NCBI RefSeq assembly: GCF_019428685.1
Contig: NZ_CP080095.1
Coordinates: 2,790,001 to 2,854,000 of the forward strand
Origin: Paraburkholderia edwinii
GTDB lineage: Bacteria > Pseudomonadota > Gammaproteobacteria > Burkholderiales > Burkholderiaceae
Direction of reading: 5' to 3'
DNA: 64,000 nucleotides
In this document: positions 19,084 to 28,011 of the stretch, one piece after another
How positions within the stretch are numbered: the stretch's first letter is position 1
Layout: every line of letters starts with the position of its first letter
Program-made: the position numbers and the translations under genes
Notes under the pieces: model-generated
Database searches by the model: none
What the model was told of the DNA's origin: nothing
What the model saw: only the letters and a program-made list of their open reading frames with translations

Positions 19084-21165
19084 TCACTCCTTGCCGTTGG
19101 ATTTCACTCGCTCGATCTGTTTCTTCGCCGCTTCGTAGACGCGCTCGGGTGTAAAACCGAACTTCGTTTTCAGGGCCTTCAATGGCGCCGAGGCCCCGAA
19201 AGTATGCATAACGATTTGCGAGCCGAGGCGCCCGACATAGCGGTCCCATCCGAGCGTTGCGGCCTGCTCGACGGCCACGCGCGCATGCACGTCGGGCGGC
19301 AGCACCGACTCCTTATAGGCCTGATCCTGCTTTTCGAAGAGGTCCCACGACGGCATCGACACGACACGCGCCGCCACCCCTTCCGCCTTCAGCTTTTCAT
19401 ACGCCTCGACGCACAGCGATACCTCGCTGCCCGTCGCAAGCAGCAGCACCTCCGGCTTCTTGCCGCCTTCGGTGTCCGCAAGCACGTAGGCGCCGCGCCG
19501 CACGCCTTCGGCCGACGCATATTTCTTGCGATCGAGCGTCGGCAGCGCCTGGCGTGTCACGACGATACAGGCAGGCTCGTGCGGATGCGTGAGCGCGACT
19601 CGCCATGCTTCGGCGGCTTCGTTCGCATCGGCCGGCCGCAACGTCGTCAGCCCCGGCACCCCGCGCAGCGATGCAAGCTGCTCGATCGGCTGGTGCGTCG
19701 GACCGTCTTCGCCGACGCCGATCGAATCATGCGTAAATACGTAGACGACCGGCACTTCCATGATGGCCGACAGGCGAATCGGCGGCTTCATGTAGTCGCT
19801 GAAAATCAGAAACGTCGAGGCATAGGGCCGCAAGCCCGACAGCGCGAGACCATTCGCCACTGCACCCATGCCATGCTCGCGGATGCCGAAGTGCAGATTG
19901 CGGCCGCCGTAGCTGTCATGCTCGAAGCTGCCCGCGCCTTCAAACTTCAGATTCGTTTTCGTCGACGGCGAGAGGTCGGCCGAGCCGCCGATCATCCATG
20001 GAATACGCTGTGCAATCGCATTCAACACCTTGCCCGACGATTCGCGCGTCGCGATGCCTTTCGGGTCGGCGTCGAAGGTCGGAATGTCGGCGTCCCAGTT
20101 TTCGGGCAGCTTCGATTCGAGCATCAGCTTCAATTCGTTCGCCAATGCAGGATACTGCTTGCCGTAAGCATCGAAACGCTTTTGCCACTCGCTATGTGCG
20201 CTCTTGCCGCGCGCGCCCATACCCTTCGCGAGGTGGTCCATCACGCCATCGGGTACGAGGAATTGCGCATCTTCGGGCCAGCCGTAGGCGCGCTTCGCAA
20301 GCTTGATTTCTTCTTCGCCGAGCGGCTCGCCGTGCGCGCCCGAGGTGTCCTGCTTATGCGGCGCGCCCCAGCCGATGATGCTCTTCACGACGATCAGCGT
20401 CGGCCGGTCGGTTGTCGCTTTTGCCTTCTGTAGCGCGGATTCGAACGCTGCGCCGTCGTTCGCATCGTCGACGTGCAGCGTGTTCCAGTTGTAACCGCGA
20501 AACCGCGCTTCGACGTCGTCGCTGTATGCGAGATCGGTATGTCCTTCGATCGTCACGCGATTGCTGTCGTAAATCCAGATCAGGTTCGAGAGCTGCAGAT
20601 GCCCGGCGAGCGACGCGGCCTCGTGCGACACGCCTTCCATCATGTCGCCGTCGCCGCATAGCGCATAGACACGGTAGTCGAACAGCGCGCCGTCGGGCTG
20701 GTTGAAGTGCGCTTCTTTCCAGCGCGCGGCCATCGCCATGCCGACGCTATTGCCGAGCCCCTGGCCAAGCGGCCCGGTCGTGGTCTCGACGCCGGTCGTC
20801 ATGCCGTATTCCGGGTGGCCCGGCGTTTTGCTGTCGAGCTGCCGGAACTGTTTGATGTCGTCGAGCGAGACCGCAGGCTTGCCGGTGGGCTTGCCCTGCG
20901 CATCGACCTCTTTCACGCCGTACAGATGCAGCAACGAATACAGCAGCATCGACGCGTGCCCGACCGACAGCACGAAGCGGTCGCGGTTCGGCCAATGCGG
21001 CGCGTCCGGGTCATACCGGAGATGGTTCTGCCATAAATGAAACGCGACCGGGGCTAACGCCATCGGTGTGCCGGGATGGCCCGAATTGGCCTTCTGGACG
21101 GCATCCATCGATAGCGTGCGGATGGTATCAATCGCGAGGCGGTCGAGGTTCGGTGCTGAGGACAT
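19084..21165 (-). CDS. tkt: Transketolase
   Basis: 693 residues from the ATG at 21165 (GGGAG upstream). It transfers two-carbon units between sugar phosphates with thiamine diphosphate. Family marks are IRTLSMDAVQKANSGHPGTP, the ThDP motif region GDGDMMEGVSHEAASLAG...IWIYDSN, GLGNSVGMAMAARW, and the pyrimidine-domain FLIFSDYM and THDSIGVGEDGPTHQP. The length equals that of typical bacterial Tkt. In-frame sequence upstream to 21372 has no homology character. It is the first gene of the tkt-gnd operon. Confidence 0.96.
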   Translation of the reverse strand: MSSAPNLDRLAIDTIRTLSMDAVQKANSGHPGTPMALAPVAFHLWQNHLRYDPDAPHWPNRDRFVLSVGHASMLLYSLLHLYGVKEVDAQGKPTGKPAVSLDDIKQFRQLDSKTPGHPEYGMTTGVETTTGPLGQGLGNSVGMAMAARWKEAHFNQPDGALFDYRVYALCGDGDMMEGVSHEAASLAGHLQLSNLIWIYDSNRVTIEGHTDLAYSDDVEARFRGYNWNTLHVDDANDGAAFESALQKAKATTDRPTLIVVKSIIGWGAPHKQDTSGAHGEPLGEEEIKLAKRAYGWPEDAQFLVPDGVMDHLAKGMGARGKSAHSEWQKRFDAYGKQYPALANELKLMLESKLPENWDADIPTFDADPKGIATRESSGKVLNAIAQRIPWMIGGSADLSPSTKTNLKFEGAGSFEHDSYGGRNLHFGIREHGMGAVANGLALSGLRPYASTFLIFSDYMKPPIRLSAIMEVPVVYVFTHDSIGVGEDGPTHQPIEQLASLRGVPGLTTLRPADANEAAEAWRVALTHPHEPACIVVTRQALPTLDRKKYASAEGVRRGAYVLADTEGGKKPEVLLLATGSEVSLCVEAYEKLKAEGVAARVVSMPSWDLFEKQDQAYKESVLPPDVHARVAVEQAATLGWDRYVGRLGSQIVMHTFGASAPLKALKTKFGFTPERVYEAAKKQIERVKSNGKE

Positions 21166-21585
21166 GAGCGACAACTCCCTTATCAAGAGTGTGCTGCGGC
21201 ACACCAGATGCCGCAGCGGGCAACCAGGTCGATTGAGCAAGTGTAGTGCCTTCGAAGCGGCATTGCAGATTCCGTACTCTGCGGCAGTCCACACGGACTG
21301 TTTCAGGAAATGGCGTGTTGCGATTTCGACAGCGCGAGACCCCCACCCCGCGCAACCGCAGCCGGAGATCACGGCGAAAAATCGCGGGAAAAATTACTCA
21401 GGTGAACGCGCGGATCGTCGCTAATTGTCGCGGATCGTCGTGGTTGACGCGTCGCGCCGATACTTACTGCTACCATTAGCCGATTGAATCTCGCATCGAC
21501 GTCCGCATCTGTCGCGTGCTGGGCGCAGGTTGAATGTGCGCTGAAAGCCCCGACTGCGGTGCGGAAAATAGGGACATCAACGGAA
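21166..21585. other. 420-bp divergent promoter region
   Basis: It separates tkt (minus) from the hypothetical gene at 21586 (plus) and should contain both promoters. The right half is moderately AT-rich near 21380-21480. No operator, RNA or repeat was recognised. Confidence 0.35.
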
Positions 21586-21936
21586 ATGGAACGCGAATTC
21601 ACCGAATCGAACCCTGCGACGCCTGCCCGAGCGGAACTATTGTGTTTCCTCGTTGCGGTTGCCGCGGCATCGTATGCGCTCACGCAGGAGTGGCGCGTCG
21701 ACCATGTCGTGCAATGCTGCCGCCAATGGCTTCGCAAGAACGACACGAAGCTACGGTGGCTCGAGCGCGTGCGTATCGGCCAGCTCGCCCTGAAGATTGC
21801 GCGCGACGACCTCGAAAATGCGGGCATCGCGGTGCGGCTCTCGAGCGTGTCCGCCCTCTTCACTGACGAAATGGAACTCAACGAAGCGAGCACGATGGTG
21901 CAGAGAATGATGACGCTTTGTCACGAAGCGCTCTAG
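21586..21936 (+). CDS. Hypothetical soluble helical protein
   Basis: 116 residues from the ATG at 21586 (weak AGGGAC upstream). In-frame alternative starts extend left to 21484 but add residues unlike a protein core. It contains a hydrophobic ELLCFLVAVAAASYALT segment that could be a membrane helix or buried core, then basic helices. No family is recognised. It lies 105 bp upstream of the H-NS gene and may be transcribed with it. Confidence 0.5.
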   Translation: MEREFTESNPATPARAELLCFLVAVAAASYALTQEWRVDHVVQCCRQWLRKNDTKLRWLERVRIGQLALKIARDDLENAGIAVRLSSVSALFTDEMELNEASTMVQRMMTLCHEAL

Positions 21937-22041
21937 GTCTTAACCGTTTCAACCGTATGACCGACCGGAAGCGGCCAACAAAAGATGGCGCTTCAAGCAT
22001 GTTCTGTGGCAAAGTGCGGCCATTTGCGTACGGAGAAGAAG

Positions 22042-22569
22042 ATGGCCACGCTGGAAGCAATCCAGAGAAAGATTGAACGTTTGCGGGCACAGGCTGAAAA
22101 AGCTGCGACACAACAGAACTCGGCCGTGATCGAGCGCATTCGCGGGATCATGGAAAAGCACGGTTTAACCGTTGCCGACGTGGTCGCGCATCTTGGTGAA
22201 AGACGCGGCGCGCGCGGTGCGTCGAAGGGCAACGCGGCGCAAGTCGGCCTTCAAGGCAAAGGCAAGCTGCCGCCGAAATACAGGAACCCTGCAACCGGCG
22301 AGACGTGGAGCGGCCACGCCCGCCCGCCGCGATGGATCGCCGGCGTCAAGGACCGCAGCCGCTTTCTGATCGATAGCGGAAATACCAGCGGCAAGCGCGC
22401 GGTTAAGGCTGCCGTTAAGCCGGCGGTTAAGCAGACTGTCAGCGCACAGGCGAAGGGCAAGCTGCCGCCGAAATACCGCGACCCGAAGACGGGCGCAACC
22501 TGGAGCGGCCATGCGCGCCCACCGGCATGGATCAAGAACGTCAAGGACCGCAGCCAGTATCTGATCTGA
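22042..22569 (+). CDS. H-NS family nucleoid protein with two C-terminal DNA-binding domains
   Basis: 175 residues. The ATG at 22042 has GGAGAAGAAG just before it. Residues 1-55 form the helical oligomerisation region (LEAIQRKIERLRAQAEKAA). An H-NS DNA-binding domain follows at 73-109 (KLPPKYRNPATGETWSGH) and is repeated at 138-174 (KLPPKYRDPKTGATWSGH), both with ARPP-x-WI. The linker, about 110-137, is Lys/Ala/Val-rich with three 12-bp DNA repeats. Ordinary Burkholderia H-NS proteins are about 100 residues with one such domain. Two domains per chain may raise avidity or allow bridging. It probably silences AT-rich DNA. Confidence 0.9.
   Translation: MATLEAIQRKIERLRAQAEKAATQQNSAVIERIRGIMEKHGLTVADVVAHLGERRGARGASKGNAAQVGLQGKGKLPPKYRNPATGETWSGHARPPRWIAGVKDRSRFLIDSGNTSGKRAVKAAVKPAVKQTVSAQAKGKLPPKYRDPKTGATWSGHARPPAWIKNVKDRSQYLI
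22399..22434 (+). repeat. Three 12-bp tandem units in the H-NS linker
   Basis: Units 22399-22410, 22411-22422 and 22423-22434 share GTTAAG and encode the AVK-type repeats of the linker between the two DNA-binding domains. Confidence 0.7.
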
Positions 22570-22641
22570 TTTGACCGGCAATAGATCGGCAACGGGTCGG
22601 CAATAGACCGGCTGCAAAATAACAGGCTTTCGGGGTAGGCC

Positions 22642-23268
22642 ATGCAAAAAGTTGCGCTTTTTATCGTCCTTGCGTCCGTTGTTTTGAGCGGCTGCAATCG
22701 CCGCGCTGAAGATCCGAACAACTGCAGTGCGGGAAAGGCGCAGCCTGCGATGGACGTCGGTCAAGCCATGTCCGTCCTGAAAGCTGCCGGTTACGAAGTC
22801 AGACGGCCCGACGAGGCTCCTGCTGCCTCCGTCTCTATCCCGGCGCCCGCGCAAGCCGCCACCGCTGCGCCGCCGCAGATGCCGGAGCAAGCGCCGGCGC
22901 CTGCTCAAGTGCCCGCTCAAGTGCCTGTTGAAGCTCCCGCTCCCGCGCAAGCCGAGGCGCCGGTACAAACCGCGGCGCGGCACCGGTTCTCGCTACTATG
23001 CAATGCGACTGTACAAGGCCAACGCGTATCGCAAAGCCTTTCAATCGATCTCGATGCCGATACGGTCAACGGCGCGCGAGCCGAAGTGTCCGACACGGAA
23101 ATCAAATGGACGACTCAGTCGCGCGACCAGTCGGGCACGGCATTTAACGGCGAAACGCACACGCTCAATCGATTGACTGGCGACTATCGCTTCTACGACG
23201 AAGCCGCGATCTATTCCGCCGATGCGCCGACATGGCAATGTGCACCCGCATCGAAGCGACTCTTCTGA
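22642..23268 (+). CDS. Putative lipoprotein with Pro/Ala-rich linker
   Basis: 208 residues. A signal peptide with lipobox VLSGC puts Cys18 at the membrane anchor. Residues about 65-110 form a Pro/Ala/Gln-rich, probably extended linker (including two 12-bp DNA repeats at 22903-22926). A C-terminal globular domain of about 95 residues (FSLLCNATVQGQRVSQ...CAPASKRLF) has strand-like periodicity and two Cys that may pair. The layout suits a periplasm-spanning anchor. The family is not recognised. It follows H-NS by 72 bp and is convergent with the sensor kinase. Confidence 0.65.
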   Translation: MQKVALFIVLASVVLSGCNRRAEDPNNCSAGKAQPAMDVGQAMSVLKAAGYEVRRPDEAPAASVSIPAPAQAATAAPPQMPEQAPAPAQVPAQVPVEAPAPAQAEAPVQTAARHRFSLLCNATVQGQRVSQSLSIDLDADTVNGARAEVSDTEIKWTTQSRDQSGTAFNGETHTLNRLTGDYRFYDEAAIYSADAPTWQCAPASKRLF

Positions 23269-23282
23269 TGTCCCGCTGATGC

Positions 23283-23298
23283 GCGTCAACTTTGACGC
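23283..23298. other. Short perfect inverted repeat between convergent genes
   Basis: GCGTCAA-CT-TTGACGC follows the lipoprotein gene and precedes the end of the sensor kinase gene. It has no T-run; a protein site or weak hairpin is possible. Confidence 0.3.
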
Positions 23299-23379
23299 AC
23301 GCTGGCGCACCTTTGAACGACGCATCCTCGAACGCGCGGCGCCTGGAACACCTGACTATTGCACCAGCGCATCAGCGCA

Positions 23380-24867
23380 CTAGCGGTCCGCAGTTGCGAC
23401 AGCCACATCGAGCGAGAACAGGAACGTCCCGCCCTTCCCCTCGCGATCGACGAGTGATATGGCGCTGCGGTGCAAGTGCAGAATCTGCTGAACGATCAGT
23501 AGTCCCAGCCCGCCGATACGCTGCGCACCGCCAACGTTGACGGGCCGCTGGAACAGGCTGTCGCGCAACTGCGCTGGAATGCCCGGACCGGTATCGCTCA
23601 CAGTGACCGTGACCTTGCCGTTCGAAGGCGCGAGTTCGACCTCGATCGTCCCGCCTTCCGGCGTATGTCTTATCGCGTTGTCGAGCAGGTTCGTCATCAC
23701 GCGCTCGATCATGCCAAGGTCCGCATAGACCTCAGGCAAACGCGTTGAAATCTGCGCGCGCAGACTGATGCGGCGCGCCTCGGCGGCGAGCTCGAACTTC
23801 TCGAATACGTCCTGCAACAGGTCCGCAAGCGAAAACGCTTCCGCCGCGGGCTGAATCTGGCCATGCTCGAGCCGCGCGAGCTCGAAAAGCGATTGCGCGA
23901 GATGCCCGACTTTCGTGCTTTGCAACAGCGCAATGCTCAGATAACGCCGGCGCTCGGGTTGTTCGAGCTGATCGAACTTCAACGACAGCGCTTCGAGATA
24001 ACCATGCAACGACGTCAGCGGCGTGCGCAGGTCGTGCGAGATATTCGCGATCAGTTCACGACGTTCCTGATCGCGATACGTTAGCTCGCGCCATTGCTGC
24101 GCAATACGATTCGACATCTGCTGGAAGGCGCGTTCGAGTATCGCGATCTCACCGCGTGCGCGGCCTCGCGCGGACAACATGCCCAGCGACGAAAGTTTGG
24201 CGGCCGCGCCGGTTTCGTCGCCGGCATCGAAATCACGCACGGCCTCCGTAAGGCGTCCAAGCGGACGCGTAATCAGGCGAAACGCGATCAGGCCCGCGAT
24301 CAGGCCGGCCAGCGCGACCAGCGTCATCGACCACAGCGTCGTGCGCAAAACGGCATTTCTTGCAATGCGTGCGGCCCATTTGTCGTGCGCTTCACCGAGC
24401 AGCACGACATAGATATAGCCGGCCGTCGCGCCGTTCGCACCGGGCAATGCAGCAGCACTAAACACCTTGCGGCCGGACACGCTGCGCGGATCGTCGCCGA
24501 AAATCGGCAATCCCTCGCCGGCCAGAAAGCGCCGTATCGGACGCACGTCGACATGATTGCGCTTCACATGGCCTGGCGGCGCATCGTCCCCCCTGATCGC
24601 GCCGTTCGCATCCAGCAGATACACCTCGACGCTCGGGTTCACCGCCATCAGCTGACTGAACAGCGCACGCAGCATATCGGCACGCGGCCCGCTCCGATCG
24701 ATCAGCGGACCGTTCTGCGCGATATGCGACGCGAGATCGTGCGACACGGCCTGAATAACCTGCTGGTCGTGCAGATCGCTCGCGCGGATCTGCAACCACG
24801 CCGATACCGCGCAGCACGCAAGCAGCAATGCGGAAAATACCAGTGACAGGCGCTGCGACAGATTCAC
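23380..24867 (-). CDS. Membrane sensor histidine kinase
   Basis: 495 residues from a GTG (24865-24867) with AAAGGA seven bases upstream. Membrane helix 1 is about 8-26, and a periplasmic sensor follows to about 172. Helix 2 is about 177-197, followed by HAMP (RLITRPLGRLTEAV). The phosphoacceptor is His278 in ELIANISHDLRTPLTS, and the ATPase domain has DNAIRHTPEGG, DTGPGIP and GGLGLLIVQQIL. It lies 33 bp downstream of its response regulator. The periplasmic part has no recognised ligand motif. The pair is divergent from an exported MsrB gene, so envelope oxidative or metal stress is a plausible signal. Confidence 0.93.
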   Translation of the reverse strand: MNLSQRLSLVFSALLLACCAVSAWLQIRASDLHDQQVIQAVSHDLASHIAQNGPLIDRSGPRADMLRALFSQLMAVNPSVEVYLLDANGAIRGDDAPPGHVKRNHVDVRPIRRFLAGEGLPIFGDDPRSVSGRKVFSAAALPGANGATAGYIYVVLLGEAHDKWAARIARNAVLRTTLWSMTLVALAGLIAGLIAFRLITRPLGRLTEAVRDFDAGDETGAAAKLSSLGMLSARGRARGEIAILERAFQQMSNRIAQQWRELTYRDQERRELIANISHDLRTPLTSLHGYLEALSLKFDQLEQPERRRYLSIALLQSTKVGHLAQSLFELARLEHGQIQPAAEAFSLADLLQDVFEKFELAAEARRISLRAQISTRLPEVYADLGMIERVMTNLLDNAIRHTPEGGTIEVELAPSNGKVTVTVSDTGPGIPAQLRDSLFQRPVNVGGAQRIGGLGLLIVQQILHLHRSAISLVDREGKGGTFLFSLDVAVATADR

Positions 24868-24900
24868 GTTCGTATCCTTTCTCGCGGGACGTTTTGCCGC

Positions 24901-25665
24901 TCAGGCGCAGGCTGGGCTGCTTCCTGGGCTGCTTCCTGGGCCGCTTCCCGCCTGCGACGCGGGATTCGCATCAAACCGGTAACCTCGCCCCCAGACCGTG
25001 ACGATGCGCACCGGATCGGTCGGATCGGCTTCGATCTTCGCGCGCAAGCGGTTGATGTGCGTGTTGACCGTATGCTCATAGCCTTCGTGCGAGTAGCCCC
25101 ATACCGTATTCAGAAGATCCATGCGCGAGAACACTTTGCCCGGGTGGCTCGCGAAGTGGTAAAGCAGATCGAATTCCCGCGGCGTGAGCTCGACGCGCCG
25201 TCCGTCGATGCTGACATCGCGCGTCACCGGATCGATTGACAGTCCGAACGAAGTGCGAATGCCGGCCTGGTCGCGCAAATCTCTCGCCATCGCATCGACG
25301 CGGCGCAGCAGCGCTTTGAGGCGCGCGATCAGTTCGAGCACCGAGAACGGCTTTGCAAGGTAATCGTCAGCACCGAGTTCGAGACCGATGATGCGATGTA
25401 CCTCGCTCGAACGCGCACTGATGATGATGATCGGGGTATAGCTCGCCATCGCCCGCGCGCGCTTGCAGATCTCGAGACCGTCGACGCCCGGCAGCATCAG
25501 ATCGAGCACGAGCGCATCCCAGCCGCCCTGCGAAAGCAGGCGCAGGCCGTCGTCGCCATTCGCGCAGTGCACGACCTCGTACTGCTCGTCGCGCAGATGC
25601 AGACCCAGCACGTTGGCAATATCGACATCGTCTTCGACGATCAGAACGCGCTTCGCTTGAGCCAT
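24901..25665 (-). CDS. OmpR-family response regulator
   Basis: 254 residues. The receiver domain has acidic residues in VEDDVD, the phosphorylated Asp55 in LVLDLMLPGVDG and Lys in DDYLAKPF. The C-terminal winged helix has LTPREFDLLYHFASHPGKVFS and HTVNTHINRLRAKIE, ending GRGYRFD. A 15-residue GSSP-type tail is encoded by 12-bp tandem repeats and may vary in length between strains. It is transcribed before the sensor kinase and is divergent from msrB (184-bp spacer), its likeliest neighbouring target. Confidence 0.94.
   Translation of the reverse strand: MAQAKRVLIVEDDVDIANVLGLHLRDEQYEVVHCANGDDGLRLLSQGGWDALVLDLMLPGVDGLEICKRARAMASYTPIIIISARSSEVHRIIGLELGADDYLAKPFSVLELIARLKALLRRVDAMARDLRDQAGIRTSFGLSIDPVTRDVSIDGRRVELTPREFDLLYHFASHPGKVFSRMDLLNTVWGYSHEGYEHTVNTHINRLRAKIEADPTDPVRIVTVWGRGYRFDANPASQAGSGPGSSPGSSPACA
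24914..24949. repeat. Three 12-bp tandem units at the response-regulator 3' end
   Basis: Units 24914-24925, 24926-24937 and 24938-24949 (third with two changes) encode the Gly-Ser-Ser-Pro repeats at the protein's C-terminus. Confidence 0.75.
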
Positions 25666-25849
25666 GGGAAATGAACGGAACAGTGGTCACCGGGGCACAT
25701 TGTGCAGGCTTTCGGATGCATCAGTTATCACGATAAATTTAACTTTCCGTGAGGACTTGGACACCGGGCAGCCGTTAGTCTGATCGCATGTTCGAAGCGG
25801 CACGGACGCTGAGTACTGCGACGCCGCCCTGACCTGTACGGAGACTGCC

Positions 25850-26407
25850 ATGAAATACCGTCGACGCTTTTTACTTGCGGGAACCACCACGCTCGCGGCA
25901 CTCGCCGCGCTCACGCAGTGGCGCGCGCTGGCCGGCGTCCTGCCCGACGCGTCCGGCAGCTCCGACGGCGAAGCCAACGCACCGGCAGCGAACGAACCGG
26001 CAGCCGACGAACACTTCGACGTAACGCACACGGAAGCGCAGTGGCGCGACCTGCTCACGCCCGCACAATTCGCCGTACTGCGCGAAGCGGCGACCGAGCG
26101 CCCGTACTCGAGCCCGCTCAATGATGAACACCGGGTCGGCGTGTTCGCCTGCGCCGGCTGCGCTCTACAACTCTTCTCGTCGCACACGAAGTTCGATAGC
26201 CACACCGGTTGGCCGAGTTTCTACGCGCCGCTCGATCACGCGGTGGCCACGCATACCGACCGCTCGTTTCACATGACCCGCACGGAAGTGCACTGCAGCC
26301 GGTGCGGCGGGCACCTCGGCCACGTGTTCGACGACGGACCGCGGCCGACCGGCCTGCGCTATTGCATGAACGGACTTGCGATGAATTTCGTACCCCGTTC
26401 AGCCTGA
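25850..26407 (+). CDS. msrB: Exported peptide-methionine (R)-S-oxide reductase
   Basis: 185 residues. It reduces methionine-R-sulfoxide in proteins. A twin-arginine-type signal (MKYRRRFLLAG) precedes a low-complexity spacer and the MsrB fold. Zinc ligands are C101AGC104 and C149SRC152. The catalytic Cys172 is in GLRYCMNGLAMNF, and other core motifs are HTGWPSFYAP and GHLGHVFDDGP. No upstream resolving Cys is evident, so reduction may need an external thiol. Export suggests repair of periplasmic proteins after oxidant attack. It is divergent from the two-component system, resembling the msrP/HprSR logic in E. coli (analogy only). Confidence 0.92.
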   Translation: MKYRRRFLLAGTTTLAALAALTQWRALAGVLPDASGSSDGEANAPAANEPAADEHFDVTHTEAQWRDLLTPAQFAVLREAATERPYSSPLNDEHRVGVFACAGCALQLFSSHTKFDSHTGWPSFYAPLDHAVATHTDRSFHMTRTEVHCSRCGGHLGHVFDDGPRPTGLRYCMNGLAMNFVPRSA

Positions 26408-26745
26408 GTGCAACACGCGCCGAGCCATCGGTATATACATTTATACGTCAAGATGATTTGACCAAATTTAACACGTATGTCCAAATTGAACGGTGTATCG
26501 TCTATCCGTTTTTAGAACGATTACCGGTTACACCTTCGCGACAAGTCTTAGCTAACGGAGTGCAAGGTGTGGCAATGCGAACCGTAATGAAGTCATGCGT
26601 CCCGGCAGTTCGCTAAAGGAATCACCGGGAGAGCGCCCCATTCGGCGGACCTGCATGCAGGCCCGCTGCAATTGGATGAGCTCCTGGTTAATATCGGCGA
26701 CCGTACCCGTGACGGTACGCCAGTCCACCTCAATGGAGAATGTCA
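26408..26745 (+). other. Promoter/leader region of the bufferin operon
   Basis: 338 bp without a gene. The left part (26430-26520) is clearly AT-rich and may hold the promoter. A palindrome CCTGCATGCAGG (26650-26661), framed by GCGG and CCGC, could be an operator. A CGTACC-N6-GGTACG hairpin (26702-26719) lies just before the ribosome binding site. I could not identify an ECF-sigma promoter with confidence. Confidence 0.4.
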
Positions 26746-27060
26746 ATGTCTGCAAAGAAGACCGCTGTTAGTTCCGCCCTGCTTGCAACCGCAGTGGCTA
26801 CCCTGCTCGCGACGGCCGCGCAAGCTGCGCCGCTGACCAAGGCAGAAGCCAACGCGGCAGTCGCGGCTCACAAGGAGAAGTGCTTCGGCGTTGCACTGAA
26901 AGGACAGAACGACTGCGCAGCGGGTCCGGGTACGACATGCCAGGGTACGTCGACGACGGACTTCCAGGGCAACTCGTGGAAGTTCGTTCAGGGCGGCACG
27001 TGCACGAGCATCGTGACGCCGGCCGGCAACCACGGTTCGCTTTCGCCGATCAAGTCCTGA
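26746..27060 (+). CDS. Bufferin-type RiPP precursor (DUF2282)
   Basis: 104 residues. The ATG at 26746 is preferred to 26740 because GGAGA is correctly spaced. The Sec signal peptide ends near AAQA (27). The mature part has four Cys at 46 (EKCFGVA), 57 (NDCAAG), 65 (TTCQGTS) and 86 (GGTCTS), the pattern of DUF2282 bufferins. In known bufferins the DUF692 enzyme converts Cys to thiooxazoles, and the product buffers copper in the periplasm. Here the precursor is followed at once by DUF692, DUF2063 and DoxX genes, the complete operon type. Metal specificity is inferred from the family. Confidence 0.87.
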   Translation: MSAKKTAVSSALLATAVATLLATAAQAAPLTKAEANAAVAAHKEKCFGVALKGQNDCAAGPGTTCQGTSTTDFQGNSWKFVQGGTCTSIVTPAGNHGSLSPIKS

Positions 27061-27087
27061 TCACGCGTGTCAGGAACGGGGACTGTG

Positions 27088-28011
27088 ATGAGCGGATTGA
27101 CCAGCACCACCACGATGCGCGCCAACACGCGTCCCCGCGGCCTGACTTCGGAGACTGCGGGATGGGTCGGTACTAGCTTCAAGCATGAGCATCTCGCAGC
27201 AATTCTTGCCGACCGTGTCAATCATGGTTTTTTCGAGGTTCACGCGGAAAACTACATGGGGGCCGGCGGCCCGCCGCATCGCATGCTCGAGGCCATCCGC
27301 GAGCGTTATCCGCTGTCGCTTCACGGCGTGTGCATGTCGATCGGCGGTAGCGAGCCATTGAACCGTCAGCATCTCGCGCGTTTTCGCGACCTGGTCGATC
27401 GTTACGAGCCGGCGCTCGTATCCGAGCATCTGGCCTGGTCCACACATGCGGGCACCTTCTTCAACGACCTGCTCCCGGTGCCGTACAACGAGGACACGCT
27501 CGCGCGCGTGTGCCGGCATATCGACGAAGTGCAGCAGGCGATCGCACGGCCGATCCTGCTCGAAAATCCGTCGACCTACGTCGCCTTTGAATCGGCGACG
27601 ATGAGCGAAACCGAATTCATCACGGCAATCGTGCGCCGTACCGGCTGCAGACTGCTGCTCGACGTCAACAACGTATTCGTATCGGCAACGAATCACGGTT
27701 ACGCCGCGTCGGCTTATCTCGATGCGTTCCCGCTCGACCATGTCGACGAGATTCATCTGGCGGGACACGCCGAACAACTCGACGACGAGGGCGAACCGCT
27801 GCTGATAGACAGTCACGACGGCCCGGTTGCCGATCCCGTGTGGGCACTCTATGAAGACGTCATCGGGCGCATCGGTCCCACTGTCACGCTTATCGAATGG
27901 GACAGCAAGCTGCCCGAGTGGCCCGTGTTACGCGCGCAGGCACTCGCAGCAAGGAAGCTCATGGAATCGCGTCGGGTACCGGTTACGACGGACGTCTTCA
28001 ATGAAATCTGA
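27088..28011 (+). CDS. DUF692 multinuclear iron oxygenase (MNIO), bufferin maturase
   Basis: 307 residues from the ATG at 27088 (GGGGA upstream). The TIM-barrel MNIO fold shows FFEVHAENYMG, YPLSLHGVCMSIGG, LVSEHLAWS, LLLDVNNVFVSATNHG and EIHLAGHAEQ. These supply the His/Glu/Asp/Asn ligands for two or three irons. The family (with MbnB as relative) modifies Cys residues of a precursor peptide, here the product of the gene 27 bp upstream. Its last 11 bases overlap the next gene, pointing to coupled synthesis with its partner. Confidence 0.92.
   Translation: MSGLTSTTTMRANTRPRGLTSETAGWVGTSFKHEHLAAILADRVNHGFFEVHAENYMGAGGPPHRMLEAIRERYPLSLHGVCMSIGGSEPLNRQHLARFRDLVDRYEPALVSEHLAWSTHAGTFFNDLLPVPYNEDTLARVCRHIDEVQQAIARPILLENPSTYVAFESATMSETEFITAIVRRTGCRLLLDVNNVFVSATNHGYAASAYLDAFPLDHVDEIHLAGHAEQLDDEGEPLLIDSHDGPVADPVWALYEDVIGRIGPTVTLIEWDSKLPEWPVLRAQALAARKLMESRRVPVTTDVFNEI

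Noticed and set aside
18736..20433. 565-residue open frame opposite gnd and tkt
   Set aside because: It is antisense to two unmistakable enzymes, Arg/His-rich and without domain character; long antisense frames are expected at this GC content.
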